From contig NZ_NPBF01000011.1 of the NCBI RefSeq assembly GCF_002272135.1, positions 1-64,000 of the forward strand: DNA of 64,000 bases. The letters are read 5' to 3'. The notes beneath the pieces are model-generated. The model saw only the letters and a program-made list of their open reading frames with translations, made no database searches and was not told the DNA's origin. Below are positions 29,997 through 40,081 of the stretch, one piece after another. The position numbers were made by a program, and so were the translations under genes. This DNA comes from Virgibacillus sp. 7505. GTDB taxonomy: Bacteria; Bacillota; Bacilli; Bacillales; Amphibacillaceae. Within the stretch, counting starts at the first letter, position 1. The number at the start of each line of letters is the position of its first letter.

Positions 29997-30485
29997 ATGG
30001 ATTACGTATATCTATTCAATAAACAGCGGGAGCTGGATGCTTACATTGAAGACAAGCTGGAATCAACCGATCGTGACGATCTTTTCCGCAAGAAAATAGT
30101 AGCGCTTCAGGTTGAAATCGGGGAATTGGCCAATGAAACCCGCTGCTTCAAATTCTGGAGCAGAAAAGGTCCAAGCGAGCAAAGTGTCATTTTAGAGGAA
30201 TATGTGGATGGTCTGCATTTCATTTTGTCACTTGGACTTGATAAAGGTCTTACATATGCCGCTGGTCCGTTAGCTGCCACCGAAATGGATCAAACCGATG
30301 CATTTTTGGAATTGTACCGTAGCATCGGTGCCTTTTACAGCGAACCAGTACAGGGAATGTATGAAAAGCTTTTCCATAGCTTCCTGCAGCTAGGCAGGCA
30401 GCTAGGATTCACGGAAGCCTCGATACTGGAGGCTTACCAGCAAAAAAACGAAGTGAATCATACGAGACAGGACGAAGGCTATTAA
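29997..30485 (+). CDS. dimeric-type dUTP diphosphatase
   Basis: This all-alpha NTP pyrophosphatase of the dUTPase-2 type is expected to hydrolyse dUTP to dUMP and keep uracil out of DNA. The 162-residue protein carries the metal-binding pair EIGELANE and EEYVDGLHF, the EXXE...EXXD motif of the MazG-like superfamily, and the aromatic segment RCFKFWS that contacts the base. I choose ATG 29997 because AAGGAG (about 29982-29987) is at the right distance; the upstream extension to 29907 has no ribosome site. It is followed after 18 bases by ysdC. Confidence 0.85.
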   Translation: MDYVYLFNKQRELDAYIEDKLESTDRDDLFRKKIVALQVEIGELANETRCFKFWSRKGPSEQSVILEEYVDGLHFILSLGLDKGLTYAAGPLAATEMDQTDAFLELYRSIGAFYSEPVQGMYEKLFHSFLQLGRQLGFTEASILEAYQQKNEVNHTRQDEGY

Positions 30486-30503
30486 ACGGAGGAGGACTGC
30501 ATT

Positions 30504-31583
30504 ATGAATGACAAATTGAATATGCTGAAAAGCTTGACTGATGCACCAGGTGTTTCTGGAGATGAGGCAGGTATCCGCAAGGTAATGCGCGAGTATATAT
30601 CCCCATTTGCCGATGAGGTAACAACTGATAATCTCGGCAGTTTGATTGCCATGCAAAAAGGCAGCAAGGCAGATGGTCCGAAGGTGATGGTTGCCGGTCA
30701 TCTCGATGAAATCGGCTTTATGGTGACACGTATTGATGCAAATGGTTATCTGTACTTCCAGACGCTCGGCGGCTGGTGGAGCCAAGTCATGCTGGCACAG
30801 CGTGTAACTGTCCATACGAGAAAGGGTGAGCTTGTCGGTATCATCGGTTCCAAGCCGCCGCATCTGCTTTCACTTGAAAAACGGAAAAAACCGGCTTCTA
30901 TAGAGGAAATGTTCATTGATATCGGTGCAAGCAGCAAGGAAGAAGCAGAAGAATTCGGTGTTCGTCCTGGGGATTCGGTTGTGCCTTATTTCGAGTTTAC
31001 GAAGATGAAGAATGAAAAACTGCTTCTAGCCAAAGCTTGGGATAATCGCATAGGCTGTGCAGTAGCCATTGATATTTTGAAGAACTTGCATGATACCGAC
31101 AAGGAAGCGACTGTCTATGGTGTCGGTACTGTTCAAGAAGAAGTAAGAAGACGAGGAGCTACTACTTCTGCCAATAAAATCGGACCGGATATTGCTTTTG
31201 CAGTCGATACAGGTATTGCAGGTGACACTCCAGGCATCAGCGACAGGGAAGCAACAGGCAAGCTAGGAGCTGGACCGCAGATCGTTTTATATGACGCTGC
31301 ACACATTGCCCATATAGGTCTTCGTGATCTTGTAATCGAAACAGCAGAAGAGCTGAAGATTCCTTATCAGTACGACACAATCAAAGGCGGGGCAACGGAT
31401 GCGGGCAGTATTCATCTGACTGGCAATGGTGTCCCTGCATTGACAATCGGTATTCCAACCCGCTATATCCATACACATGCGGCAATGCTGCATGAAGATG
31501 ATTATGATAATACCGTGAAACTCCTGACTGCGGTCATCCAGAAATTGGACAAAGAAACAGTCGAGAAAATCACTTATAGCTAA
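30504..31583 (+). CDS. ysdC: M42 family metallo-aminopeptidase
   Basis: This is a cytosolic aminopeptidase/glucanase-like enzyme of family M42, which forms large tetrahedral particles and trims peptides. The 359-residue protein has the two-metal ligands in order: [18 protein letters not shown], the catalytic pair [18 protein letters not shown] and the C-terminal IHTHAAM. AGGAGG precedes ATG. It shares a shared terminator with the convergent lytic transglycosylase gene. Confidence 0.93.
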   Translation: MNDKLNMLKSLTDAPGVSGDEAGIRKVMREYISPFADEVTTDNLGSLIAMQKGSKADGPKVMVAGHLDEIGFMVTRIDANGYLYFQTLGGWWSQVMLAQRVTVHTRKGELVGIIGSKPPHLLSLEKRKKPASIEEMFIDIGASSKEEAEEFGVRPGDSVVPYFEFTKMKNEKLLLAKAWDNRIGCAVAIDILKNLHDTDKEATVYGVGTVQEEVRRRGATTSANKIGPDIAFAVDTGIAGDTPGISDREATGKLGAGPQIVLYDAAHIAHIGLRDLVIETAEELKIPYQYDTIKGGATDAGSIHLTGNGVPALTIGIPTRYIHTHAAMLHEDDYDNTVKLLTAVIQKLDKETVEKITYS

Positions 31584-31586
31584 ATT

Positions 31587-31620
31587 AAAAAACCAGCTTC
31601 CACGCGGAAGCTGGTTTTTT
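31587..31620. terminator. bidirectional terminator
   Basis: AAAAAACCAGCTTCC, four-base loop and its perfect complement. It has A and T runs on both flanks, so it serves ysdC and the convergent transglycosylase gene. Confidence 0.93.
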
Positions 31621-32236
31621 ATGCTAGGTAGCTGCCCATTATCTTTCGGACATAATTCGTCGTTTCATTGAATGGCGGGATGCCATTATATTTATCGACA
31701 TTTCCCGGGCCGGCGTTATACGCTGCCAAAGCTAGGCTGGTGTTGCCGTCATAGCGGTCCAGCATCTGTTTTAAATATTTTGTGCCTGCCATCACGTTCT
31801 GCTCCGGATCGAAGCTGTTGGTCACCCCGAGTCCAGCTGCTGTAGCTGGCATAAGCTGCATAAGACCTTGTGCACCTACGCCGCTTTCAGCCAATGGATC
31901 GAAGTTAGACTCCATCTGAATGACAGAGCGGATGAGTTTCTCATCGACTCCGTATCTGGAAGCAGCATCAGAGATGATACCATCAATCGTCTCGTTACCA
32001 GAACTTTTGGCAGTACTATCTGTAACAGATTGAACAGAGGGTACGTTTTGCGTTTGAGTCATGGAACTGAGCGTTACATAAGGATTCAGTCTAACCGAAG
32101 AACCGGTATCCATTGTCTGCATAAGCAGATCGCTGAAAGACTGACTGGTACTTGACGTCGGCGAAAAGGCTGCCCGTTGCTGATAAGATGCGAGCATCGT
32201 CGGACTAAGTGTGGAAAGCAGATAAGATGTATCCAA
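31619..32236 (-). CDS. soluble lytic transglycosylase (SLT) domain protein
   Basis: This enzyme should cleave peptidoglycan between N-acetylmuramic acid and N-acetylglucosamine, releasing anhydro-muropeptides. The 205-residue protein has a polar, low-complexity N-terminal half and an SLT domain from about 85 on. The catalytic Glu109 lies in QMESNFDP, followed by [10 protein letters not shown] and [10 protein letters not shown]. No cleavable signal peptide is evident, as in B. subtilis CwlQ (YjbJ), which it resembles. The start is TTG at 32236, ten bases after GGAG. Confidence 0.88.
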   Translation of the reverse strand: MDTSYLLSTLSPTMLASYQQRAAFSPTSSTSQSFSDLLMQTMDTGSSVRLNPYVTLSSMTQTQNVPSVQSVTDSTAKSSGNETIDGIISDAASRYGVDEKLIRSVIQMESNFDPLAESGVGAQGLMQLMPATAAGLGVTNSFDPEQNVMAGTKYLKQMLDRYDGNTSLALAAYNAGPGNVDKYNGIPPFNETTNYVRKIMGSYLA

Positions 32237-32317
32237 AAAACATATCTCCTGTCACATATTGTTAGTCCAATTGTAGCTCAAAAGAACCAGGGGTACAAGA
32301 CCTATTTCAGCGGAGTT

Positions 32318-32530
32318 TTATCCTTGTGTTTGGACGCCCTTAGCTAGTGCATCAACCATTTCCTGTTTCTCCTGATCGCCTGCGTTTTTCCAGATCAATT
32401 CGAATAAAACTCCCAATCCAGGAAGAAGAACTTCTCTTCCATCGATGGAATCTGTGATCGTCGCTTGCAGCTGTTCCTCATTGTTGTCCTTGATATTGGC
32501 CAAGATAGCACGTCGGATATCTAAATCCAT
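32318..32530 (-). CDS. sspI: small acid-soluble spore protein SspI
   Basis: This is a minor SASP of the SspI family, made in the forespore. The 70-residue acidic protein begins [16 protein letters not shown] and has no homology to the DNA-binding alpha/beta SASPs. TAGGAGG precedes ATG. In B. subtilis sspI also adjoins ysgA and pheST, divergently. It is direct evidence that the organism forms spores. Confidence 0.93.
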   Translation of the reverse strand: MDLDIRRAILANIKDNNEEQLQATITDSIDGREVLLPGLGVLFELIWKNAGDQEKQEMVDALAKGVQTQG

Positions 32531-32625
32531 GCATGAGCACCTCCTAAACTTTTTTATAGTTTGACCTCTGTTCGTAAAACTATGTATGATAGAGGATATG
32601 TCAAGAAAGAGGAAGTGAACGTGCG

Positions 32626-33366
32626 TTGATTACATCAACTCAAAATGCCCAGGTGAAACAGTGGCAGAAATTAAAAAGGAAGAAAGAACGGACAAAATCA
32701 AATACATTCCTGGTAGAGGGATTCCATCTTACAGAAGAAGCAATCAAAGCTGGCTGGATGATTGACCAGCTTATACTGCGTGAGGAAACGGAACAGCCGG
32801 AATGGGCATCGGAATTGGAGCCAGTGCGTGTATCGGACCATGTTTTTAAAGCCATTACGGAGACGGAAACACCGCAAGGGATTGCAGCAGTGGTACAGAT
32901 GCAGGATAAGAAACTGAAACGACACAATCGTATCCTTCTATTGGATGCTGTCCAGGATCCCGGTAATTTAGGTACCATCATTCGTACGGCAGATGCAGCG
33001 GGGTATGATGCTGTCTACTTGGGAGAGGGTTCGGCTGATCGATATAATGACAAGGTTATCCGTGCTACGCAAGGCTCTATCTTCCATTTACCTGTACTAA
33101 CTGCCGATTTGGCGCTTTTATTGCCGGAACTGCAGGAAAGCGGGTATACCGTATGGGCAGCAGCATTGGAAGGTGCTGTCGATTACAGAGATTTGACTGC
33201 ACCGAAAAAAACAGCATTACTCGTCGGTAATGAAGGGGCAGGAATCGACAAACGGCTGATTGCCCAGAGTGATATGGCTGTAAAGATTCCTATTTTCGGT
33301 AAAGCAGAATCACTTAATGTAAGTATTGCTGCGGGTATTTTGCTGTATCACACGGTAAATAGGTAA
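32626..33366 (+). CDS. ysgA: SpoU/TrmH family RNA 2'-O-methyltransferase
   Basis: This 246-residue protein is a SPOUT RNA methyltransferase. The N-terminal substrate-binding domain (about 1-95) begins [15 protein letters not shown], and the C-terminal knotted domain has [29 protein letters not shown] and [15 protein letters not shown]. It corresponds to B. subtilis YsgA upstream of pheS; the rRNA or tRNA target is not established. The start is TTG 32626, with AAGAGGAAG further upstream. Confidence 0.9.
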   Translation: MITSTQNAQVKQWQKLKRKKERTKSNTFLVEGFHLTEEAIKAGWMIDQLILREETEQPEWASELEPVRVSDHVFKAITETETPQGIAAVVQMQDKKLKRHNRILLLDAVQDPGNLGTIIRTADAAGYDAVYLGEGSADRYNDKVIRATQGSIFHLPVLTADLALLLPELQESGYTVWAAALEGAVDYRDLTAPKKTALLVGNEGAGIDKRLIAQSDMAVKIPIFGKAESLNVSIAAGILLYHTVNR

Positions 33367-33373
33367 AAGCGGG

Positions 33374-33676
33374 TTGCAAGAAGTCCCGGTATTTTCTATA
33401 ATGAAACAAGATTAATATTGAGATGCGTGGAAAGAGTCAGTAATCCCTGCGGATCGCGACAACAGGAAGGCATGCCTATGACTGAGAGCATGCCGGTTGC
33501 GGCAGCGGATGAACCTTCACTCTGGAGCAGGCACCGGGACCTTGTCGATGACAAGTAAAGGTGTATCCGGATTGCTAAATCCGTTATCAAGCTTCAAGTT
33601 GGGTATACTTGTATACCAACAAGGGTGGTACCGCGAATGAAAGCTCGTCCCTTTTCGGAGGGAGGGGCTTTTTTTA
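33374..33676 (+). promoter_or_regulatory. pheST promoter and phenylalanine T-box leader
   Basis: TTGCAA (33374-33379), 17 bases and TATAAT (33397-33402) form the promoter; transcription should start near 33409. The T-box sequence AGGGTGGTACCGCG is at 33622-33635, with bulge TGGT, matching a tRNA with discriminator A as in tRNA-Phe. The terminator (about 33642-33676) ends in seven T residues. TTC at 33516-33518, followed by A, is the likely Phe specifier codon. Confidence 0.94.
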
Positions 33677-33703
33677 TGCTCAAAAATCATAGGAGGCAAA
33701 AGC

Positions 33704-34738
33704 ATGAGAGAAAAGCTCGTAGCATTACAAGCAGAAGCCATCGAGAAAGTACAGCTAGCAGACAACCTGCAGAGCTTGCAGGATGTACGTGTCGCTTATT
33801 TAGGGAAAAAAGGTCCAATTACAGAAGTACTTCGCGGAATGGGAAAACTATCTCCTGAAGAACGCCCGGTTATTGGTGAATTGGCAAACAAAGTCCGTGA
33901 GGCAATTGCAACTGCGTTAGATAATAAAAAGAATCTGCTGGAAGAAGCAGCACTGAATGAACAGCTTCAAAAAGAGGCAATCGATGTCACATTGCCAGGA
34001 CGACCTGTCAAAACAGGCGGTCCTCATCTTTTGACTAGCATCATTGAAGAAGTGGAAGATCTTTTCCTCGGGATGGGATTTGAGATAAAAGAAGGTCCGG
34101 AAGTAGAAACGGATTATTTCAACTTTGAAGCATTGAACCTGCCGCAGGACCACCCTGCACGTGATATGCAGGACAGCTTCTATGTTACAGATAACTTGCT
34201 TTTACGCACCCAGACTTCTCCGGTTCAAGCGCGTACGATGCGTGAATACGACGGCAACAGAGCAATCAAAATGATTTGCCCAGGTATTGTGTACCGACGT
34301 GATACAGATGATGCAACGCATTCCCATCAGTTCACCCAAATCGAAGGACTGCTAGTCGACAAAAATGTACGTATGAGTGACTTGAAAGGTGTTCTGCTGG
34401 AATTCTCCCGTAAATTGTTCGGAGCAGACCGCGAAATCCGATTGCGTCCAAGCTTCTTCCCGTTCACAGAGCCCTCTGTTGAGGTCGATGTAACATGTAA
34501 GGTTTGTGACGGTAAAGGCTGTAACGTATGTAAGCATACTGGCTGGATCGAAATCCTAGGTGCTGGTATGGTGCATTCCAATGTACTGCGCATGAGCGGC
34601 TATGATCCGGAAGAATATTCTGGCTTCGCATTCGGTATGGGTGTTGAGCGGATTGCAATGCTTAAGTACGGTGTTGATGATATCCGTCACTTCTATACAA
34701 ATGATGTACGATTCCTATCGCAATACCATAAGGCATAA
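33704..34738 (+). CDS. pheS: phenylalanyl-tRNA synthetase alpha subunit
   Basis: PheS is the catalytic subunit of the alpha2-beta2 PheRS. The 344-residue protein has an N-terminal coiled coil (1-85) that binds tRNA and the class II core with [34 protein letters not shown] and the C-terminal [11 protein letters not shown] (motif 3). TAGGAGG lies ten bases before ATG. It is followed by pheT after 15 bases. Confidence 0.98.
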   Translation: MREKLVALQAEAIEKVQLADNLQSLQDVRVAYLGKKGPITEVLRGMGKLSPEERPVIGELANKVREAIATALDNKKNLLEEAALNEQLQKEAIDVTLPGRPVKTGGPHLLTSIIEEVEDLFLGMGFEIKEGPEVETDYFNFEALNLPQDHPARDMQDSFYVTDNLLLRTQTSPVQARTMREYDGNRAIKMICPGIVYRRDTDDATHSHQFTQIEGLLVDKNVRMSDLKGVLLEFSRKLFGADREIRLRPSFFPFTEPSVEVDVTCKVCDGKGCNVCKHTGWIEILGAGMVHSNVLRMSGYDPEEYSGFAFGMGVERIAMLKYGVDDIRHFYTNDVRFLSQYHKA

Positions 34739-34753
34739 CGGGAGGCAAAAACG

Positions 34754-37180
34754 ATGTATGTATCTTTGAATTGGCTGAAGCAATATGTAGACATAGATAA
34801 TATTACCCCGGAGGAGCTGGCTGAAAGAATCACACGCTCCGGAATTGAAGTAGAAAGTATTGAACGCGTGGCACCAGAAAGCACGAATGTTGTTGTGGGC
34901 TACGTGGAGAGCTGTGAACAGCATCCGAATGCTGACAAACTGAATCTTTGCCAAATCAATGTTGGCACAGAGACATACCAGATCATCTGCGGTGCTCCGA
35001 ATATTGCTCAAGGACAAAAGATTGCAGCCGCACTGCCAGGAGCACGTCTTCCAGGCGGCGTAAAAATCAAAAAAGCCAAGCTTCGCGGAGTGGAATCGAA
35101 CGGTATGGTCTGCTCGCTGCAGGAGCTTGGTATCGATGAAAAGTTCGTACCAAAGGAATACGCAGAAGGAATCTTCGTTTTCCCGGAAGATACGGAAGTT
35201 GGTACTCCAGTAGCAGAACTGCTTAACTTGGATGATGTCATCCTGGAGCTTGGTTTGACTCCAAACCGTGCTGATGCAATGAGCATGCTTGGCGTTGCTT
35301 ATGAAGTGGCAGCTATCCTTGATAAGGAAGTGAAGCAGCCGGAAGAGACGTATCCGACAAGCGGCAGCAAGGCAGCTGACCTTGTATCAGTGAAAGTGGA
35401 GGATGGCGAGCTTAACCCATATTACGGCGCGTTCGTCATTGAAGACGTTACAATCGCTCCATCACCGCTTTGGATGCGCAATTACCTAATGGCAGCAGGC
35501 ATTCGTCCAATCAATAATGTTGTAGACATTACGAACTATGTACTGCTCGTTTACGGACAGCCGCTACACGCATTTGATTATGACAAAGTAGCAACGAAGG
35601 AAATCGTGGTGCGATCCGCTAAGCAGGGTGAGAAAATCCAAACACTGGATGATCAGGAGCGCACTTTAAAGGGTGATGAAATTGTCATTACAAACGGTGC
35701 TGAGCCAATCGCGCTCGCTGGTGTGATGGGTGGCGCTAACTCCGAGGTTTCCGATGATACGAAAACGGTATTGCTTGAGGCGGCATATTTCGATGCACGT
35801 GCTATCCGCCGCTCCAGCAAGCATCATAACTTGCGCAGTGAAGCGAGTGCGCGCTATGAAAAAGGCATCGATCCGAATCGTGTGGAACGAGCTGGAGCAT
35901 ATGCAGCGCGTCTTCTAGCCGAGTATGCTGGCGGCAAGGTTGTGCAAGGTATCGTAGCATTTGACGAGCTGGATCGTGAAGAGAAGCAAGTCAAGATCGA
36001 TACAGCAAGTGTGAATAATCGCCTAGGCACAACAATTTCCGATGAAGAAATCGCGTCCATCCTGACAAGGCTGCAGTTCGGTTTTGAACAAGACAACAGT
36101 CAGTTCACTGTGTCTGTACCAACAAGACGCGGGGACATCAGCTTGTTCGAGGATATGCTGGAGGAAATCGCTCGTATTTACGGTTATGATAATATTCCTT
36201 ATACATTGCCTGAAGGTGAAGCCTTCGCTGGTAAGCTGACGACAAAACAATATTTGAAACGTCAGCTGAAGCAGTACTTGCAAGGTGCCGGACTGATGGA
36301 AACCATCACATACTCGCTTACAAGCAAAGCACGCACAGAAATGCTTGTAAGTCCTGATGTATTGGAACAGACAGTGTACCCTGTTAAATTGAAAATGCCG
36401 ATGAGTGAAGATCACAGTCATTTGCGCCTTAGCATTATCCCAGAGCTTGTTGATACACTTTCCTATAACGTGGCTCGTAAGCAAGAGAACCTAGGCTACT
36501 TCGAATTTGGCCGTGTATTCCTGTCCAAAGAAGAACAGATTACCGAGCAGCCGAACGAAACAGCACGTTTAGCAGGTGCTTTGACTGGTACTTGGATGGA
36601 ACAGCCGTGGCAGCAGGAGAAGAAGCCTGTCGATTTTTATGTAGCGAAAGGAATCGTGGAAGGAATCTTTGCACAGCTTGATCTGGAACCAGTATTCCAG
36701 CAATCAGAGGTTGATGGCTACCATCCGGGACGTACGGCATCAGTTTCCCTTAACGGCAAAGTTGTCGGCGTAGTCGGCCAGCTGCACCCGACAGTTCAAA
36801 AAGCTTTTGATCTTAAGGAAACATATGTGTTCGATTTGGACATCGCTTATTTGATGGATCAGTATGAAGAAGTACCAAGCTTCCGCACGATTCCGCGTCA
36901 TCCTTCCGTTACAAGGGATATCGCACTAGTTGTGGATGAAGCAGCACATGCAGGCGACATCCAGCGCACAATCCAGGAAGCAGGCGGAGAGCTTGTTCAG
37001 CAAGTGCAGATCTTCGATGTGTATCAAGGCGAGCACATGGAAGCAGGCAAGAAGTCAATTGCCTACACAGTGCTTTACCAGGATCCGACACGCACGCTCA
37101 CAGATGAAGAAGTAGAAGCATCTTATAACAATATCATCGAAAATGTGAAAGTGAAGCATGATGCAGAATTGAGAAGTTAA
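34754..37180 (+). CDS. pheT: phenylalanyl-tRNA synthetase beta subunit
   Basis: PheT carries tRNA-binding and editing modules of PheRS. The 808 residues hold an OB-fold tRNA-binding domain (about 40-150), B3/B4 editing domain (about 210-400), B5 domain (about 405-475), the inactive catalytic-like core (480-690) and a C-terminal anticodon-binding FDX-ACB domain (about 710-806). GGGAGG precedes ATG. A terminator hairpin follows the stop. Confidence 0.98.
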   Translation: MYVSLNWLKQYVDIDNITPEELAERITRSGIEVESIERVAPESTNVVVGYVESCEQHPNADKLNLCQINVGTETYQIICGAPNIAQGQKIAAALPGARLPGGVKIKKAKLRGVESNGMVCSLQELGIDEKFVPKEYAEGIFVFPEDTEVGTPVAELLNLDDVILELGLTPNRADAMSMLGVAYEVAAILDKEVKQPEETYPTSGSKAADLVSVKVEDGELNPYYGAFVIEDVTIAPSPLWMRNYLMAAGIRPINNVVDITNYVLLVYGQPLHAFDYDKVATKEIVVRSAKQGEKIQTLDDQERTLKGDEIVITNGAEPIALAGVMGGANSEVSDDTKTVLLEAAYFDARAIRRSSKHHNLRSEASARYEKGIDPNRVERAGAYAARLLAEYAGGKVVQGIVAFDELDREEKQVKIDTASVNNRLGTTISDEEIASILTRLQFGFEQDNSQFTVSVPTRRGDISLFEDMLEEIARIYGYDNIPYTLPEGEAFAGKLTTKQYLKRQLKQYLQGAGLMETITYSLTSKARTEMLVSPDVLEQTVYPVKLKMPMSEDHSHLRLSIIPELVDTLSYNVARKQENLGYFEFGRVFLSKEEQITEQPNETARLAGALTGTWMEQPWQQEKKPVDFYVAKGIVEGIFAQLDLEPVFQQSEVDGYHPGRTASVSLNGKVVGVVGQLHPTVQKAFDLKETYVFDLDIAYLMDQYEEVPSFRTIPRHPSVTRDIALVVDEAAHAGDIQRTIQEAGGELVQQVQIFDVYQGEHMEAGKKSIAYTVLYQDPTRTLTDEEVEASYNNIIENVKVKHDAELRS

Positions 37181-37182
37181 AT

Positions 37183-37229
37183 AAAAAAGGGATAGCAGAA
37201 TCGTATGATTCTAGCTATCCCCTTTTTTA
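37183..37229 (+). terminator. terminator after pheT
   Basis: GGGATAGC(T)AGAATC pairs across a four-base loop with its complement, with one bulge, and is followed by six T residues. Confidence 0.88.
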
Positions 37230-37243
37230 TAGGAGGAAAGCAA

Positions 37244-37691
37244 ATGGATTATATTACATATCTGCGACAAATGGTTGGACAGGAAAAAGTGATCATGGTT
37301 GTAGCTGGTGTATTCGTCCTGAATGACAAAAGGAGTTATTGCTTCAAAAAAGGAGAGATAACGGAGAATGGGGATTGCCGGGTGGATTTATGGAAATGGG
37401 AGAGAGCACAGCGGAAACAGCCCTACGTGAGGTTTTTGAGGAAACTGGACTTCAACTTGGCGACAGTTGTTCCGCGTATACTCTGGACCTGAATATGACA
37501 AGACGTTTGCCAACGGTGATCAAGTGGCCCTTGTTCAAGTTTTGTACTACTGCCAGGAATTCAGTGGTGAACTGATCAGATATAATAGTGAGTCCGCTGA
37601 TAATAGGTTTTACCCGTTGCAAGCATTACCTGAAGAGTTATTCCAGGAGCATATTCCATTCATTCGAGATTATAAGAATGTGTTGAAGTAA
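37244..37691 (+). pseudogene. NUDIX hydrolase broken by two frameshifts
   Basis: Three consecutive frames encode one NUDIX hydrolase of about 150 residues. The first begins MDYITYLRQMVGQ with AGGAGG before its ATG. The second carries an intact NUDIX box ([20 protein letters not shown]). The third ends FIRDYKNVLK. Both joins are fixed by adding one base: a G near 37327 (AAAAGG to AAAAGGG) and a T near 37465 (AGTTG to AGTTTG). Both changes sit in short homopolymers, so they could be true mutations or sequencing errors. The intact family hydrolyses nucleoside diphosphate-linked compounds; the substrate is unknown. Confidence 0.88.
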
Positions 37692-38037
37692 ATGATTTCA
37701 AGTATCGAAGTGTATGTCTTCGAAGCTCTTCATATTGTGACGCATTTGTATCAGTGAATGCTTCCTTACGGCTTGAAGGAATATCTTCGTATAAAAGTGT
37801 TTCTGCGAATTGAGATGCTGTGAAATCCAGTCTTACTCCATCTACAATATTATAAAAATGCGAGCCCTCTGGAGCAGCTGTTTTTACTATTTGTCCGCCA
37901 AGTAAGTCATGAATCACAAGAGCAGTGACACTACATTGGCCTTTTGCCGGGTTAGCTGGTGTCCATTTCGAGCTTGTCTGTAGCGACCATGAATGTAATA
38001 ACGAGACTCTGATTTGTTCCAGTTGAATACTTTTCAA
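37660..38037 (-). CDS. YunG-like protein
   Basis: This is a soluble 125-residue protein resembling B. subtilis YunG, a conserved protein of unknown function. Conserved-looking features are WTPANPAKGQCSVTALV, with a single Cys that resembles a protease-like active-site context, and GSHFYNIVDGVRLDFT, with a His downstream. Start is TTG at 38037 with AAGGAGAG just upstream. Its 3' end overlaps the end of the NUDIX pseudogene on the other strand by about 30 bases. Confidence 0.7.
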   Translation of the reverse strand: MKSIQLEQIRVSLLHSWSLQTSSKWTPANPAKGQCSVTALVIHDLLGGQIVKTAAPEGSHFYNIVDGVRLDFTASQFAETLLYEDIPSSRKEAFTDTNASQYEELRRHTLRYLKSFTSTHSYNLE

Positions 38038-38129
38038 CTAAGTATCTCTCCTTGCTTTGATAATTGAGTTTTGAGATTATTTTCTAAAGGATAATCAAAA
38101 ATGTAAACAAATACAATGGGGGAGAAAAG

Positions 38130-38618
38130 ATGGAGATCAGAAAAGCGGAACCGGCTCACGCAGAAGCAATAGCTTATATTTGTGCCAAAGGCTGGAGACA
38201 GACAGTGGAAGGGAAGCTTAGTAAAGAAGCCCAGAAGCTAACTGTGGAACACTGGTACAATCTTGATCGTGTTAAAGTGGACATAAATGCAGGAGGATAT
38301 AATTATGTTGCGATTGCTGAGGAGGAAGTGGTCGGTGTAATCGGGGGAAAGGTCACAGCACCTGAAATGGGAGAGGTTTTTGTACTTTATGTAGATGAAA
38401 AATTACGTTATCAAGGTACAGGAACACTGCTGCTGGACGCATTGACGCAAGATCAAAAGAAACAAGGTGCACGGAAACAATGGGTATCTGTTCAAGAAGG
38501 CAACCAGCTTGGAATACCTTTTTATGAAGCGAGGGGTTTTTGTTTCCAGGAAAAGAAAACTACATTAATGGATACGGGGGAAACACAAGTGTCGCTTCGC
38601 TATTATCGGGAATTATAA
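38130..38618 (+). CDS. GNAT family N-acetyltransferase
   Basis: This 162-residue acetyltransferase begins MEIRKAEPAHAEAIAYI. The acetyl-CoA-binding motif is seen in LYVDEKLRYQGTGTLLLDAL (Q/R-x-x-G-x-G/A), and the C-terminal part has IPFYEARGF, as in many small-molecule acetyltransferases. GGGGGAG precedes ATG. The substrate cannot be inferred. It is flanked by YunG-like and HNH genes in an accessory patch between pheT and rnhC. Confidence 0.85.
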   Translation: MEIRKAEPAHAEAIAYICAKGWRQTVEGKLSKEAQKLTVEHWYNLDRVKVDINAGGYNYVAIAEEEVVGVIGGKVTAPEMGEVFVLYVDEKLRYQGTGTLLLDALTQDQKKQGARKQWVSVQEGNQLGIPFYEARGFCFQEKKTTLMDTGETQVSLRYYREL

Positions 38619-38669
38619 CGTTAAAAGGCATAATTCCTGTCTATACTGGTAGTAAGCGAGGGGATAGAG

Positions 38670-38975
38670 ATGGCGAAACAGCAAACAGGCAGATGTGCGC
38701 TCTGCGGCAGGGACAAGGTCACCTTGACAGAGCATCATCTGATCCCGAAGGAAATGGACGGCACATTTCTGGATACAGCCATGATATGTATTCCATGCCA
38801 TAAGCAAATCCATGCTTTATATACAAATGAGGAGCTTGCTGCAAGGCTGCCTAGTATCGAAGACTTGCGAGCGGATGAGAAACTTTCCAAATATATCAAA
38901 TGGATCCGGAAACAGCCTGCGGGAAGGCTTGTTCGTACAAGGAAATCAAACAGCCGCCGCGGATACGGCCATTAG
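38670..38975 (+). CDS. HNH-type zinc protein (YisB-like)
   Basis: This 101-residue protein has CALCGRDKV (C9, C12), an EHHLIPK motif and CIPCHKQIHALY (two further Cys and His), the layout of a zinc-containing HNH nuclease core. It resembles B. subtilis YisB, annotated as a possible endonuclease. It is a stand-alone housekeeping-like gene and not part of a recognisable restriction system here. GAGGGG lies upstream of ATG. It overlaps the end of rnhC by four bases, converging. Confidence 0.78.
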   Translation: MAKQQTGRCALCGRDKVTLTEHHLIPKEMDGTFLDTAMICIPCHKQIHALYTNEELAARLPSIEDLRADEKLSKYIKWIRKQPAGRLVRTRKSNSRRGYGH

Positions 38976-39964
38976 ATATACTTTTCTGCTTTTGCACTAT
39001 TAGCAAAATGCATTTTCGTAAAGACAGGCAATGCCTGTCGGCCGTGTGTACGGATAAGGCGTCCTGCGGCTTGATCGACAGCAGCACTGGCTCCTTTTGG
39101 AATCGTGAAGCCCGCCTGTTTGGACAGTTTATCCATTTCCCTAACAAAGCTAGCTCGGGAAATAATTGATGCAGCAGCAACGGCAAGTGAATGGCTTTCT
39201 GCCTTTGTCATGAAGCTTACATTCTGCTGAAGCCTCTCCCCTTCTGTAGCAAGGTGTTTGATATACGTTGATGGCAGCTGGAATTGGTCAATCAAGATTC
39301 CCTCTGGCTTGGTCGGGGCAATCTTGGCCAGCAGTTTCTGAATGGCATGATGATGCAGCATCGTTTTCATCTTCCCTTGGGACCAGCCTCGCTGCTGGAG
39401 TTGATTGTATCTTTCATTGCGCATGACGAGCAGGGAATAGGGAAGGTCAACATGCATCAAATCCTTGGCGATTCGCTGGATTGCATCATCCTTTAAGAGC
39501 TTGGAATCTTTGACGCCGAGCTCTTTCAGTAGGGCGAACTGGCTTTGGTCTACATACACACTCGCAACCGTAATCGGCCCGAAGAAGTCACCAGTGCCTG
39601 CTTCATCTGAACCGATATGGGAAGAAGCGAATAAAGCCGGGGCAGGGGCGTATCTGTGATCATTGACACTTGGTTTCGGGCCTGCGGTTCCTTTTGGAGC
39701 AGGATGTTTGAGATCTTTGACACCTGTTTTCGGGCCTGGTTTTTTCGGACCAGCTGGTGCACTTCCCCATCTATCCGCTTCCTTTTCAGGCGCTTTACCC
39801 TGGAAGAGTACTTTTCCGGATCTGTAAGCGGTAATGGCACAGCTAGGTGTCTTCGCCGAAAAGATGGCTCCTGGAGGTGCTGGTTTCTCATTATGGCTGT
39901 ATGTTGCTTTCATCTGCTGGATTGTGTCCAGCGGCAATTGTAAAACAATTTGTCCCACGTTCAT
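38972..39964 (-). CDS. rnhC: ribonuclease HIII
   Basis: RNase HIII cleaves the RNA strand of RNA-DNA hybrids, removing R-loops and primers. The 330-residue protein has an N-terminal TBP-like substrate-binding domain (1-65), a Pro/Lys/Gly-rich linker of about 45 residues (about 66-112) and the catalytic domain starting IGSDEAGTGDFFGP, whose DE pair and the later D (DSKLLKD) bind metal. The linker is longer and more repetitive than in B. subtilis (313 residues in total). GGAGAG precedes ATG. It is divergent from zapA, as in other bacilli. Confidence 0.94.
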   Translation of the reverse strand: MNVGQIVLQLPLDTIQQMKATYSHNEKPAPPGAIFSAKTPSCAITAYRSGKVLFQGKAPEKEADRWGSAPAGPKKPGPKTGVKDLKHPAPKGTAGPKPSVNDHRYAPAPALFASSHIGSDEAGTGDFFGPITVASVYVDQSQFALLKELGVKDSKLLKDDAIQRIAKDLMHVDLPYSLLVMRNERYNQLQQRGWSQGKMKTMLHHHAIQKLLAKIAPTKPEGILIDQFQLPSTYIKHLATEGERLQQNVSFMTKAESHSLAVAAASIISRASFVREMDKLSKQAGFTIPKGASAAVDQAAGRLIRTHGRQALPVFTKMHFANSAKAEKYI

Positions 39965-40081
39965 CTCTCCAATCTGACAATTAGTATAGCACGCCGTTTG
40001 TCTATACAGAATAGTTTCCTAAATCGACACCTTCATGTTACTATAAAGACTAGTATTATAAGAGAAGTGAGGGGAGATAAC

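Noticed and set aside
38670-38975. HNH gene as part of a restriction or defence system
   Set aside because: It is a small stand-alone YisB-like gene beside GNAT and rnhC genes, with no methyltransferase, helicase or other defence partner.
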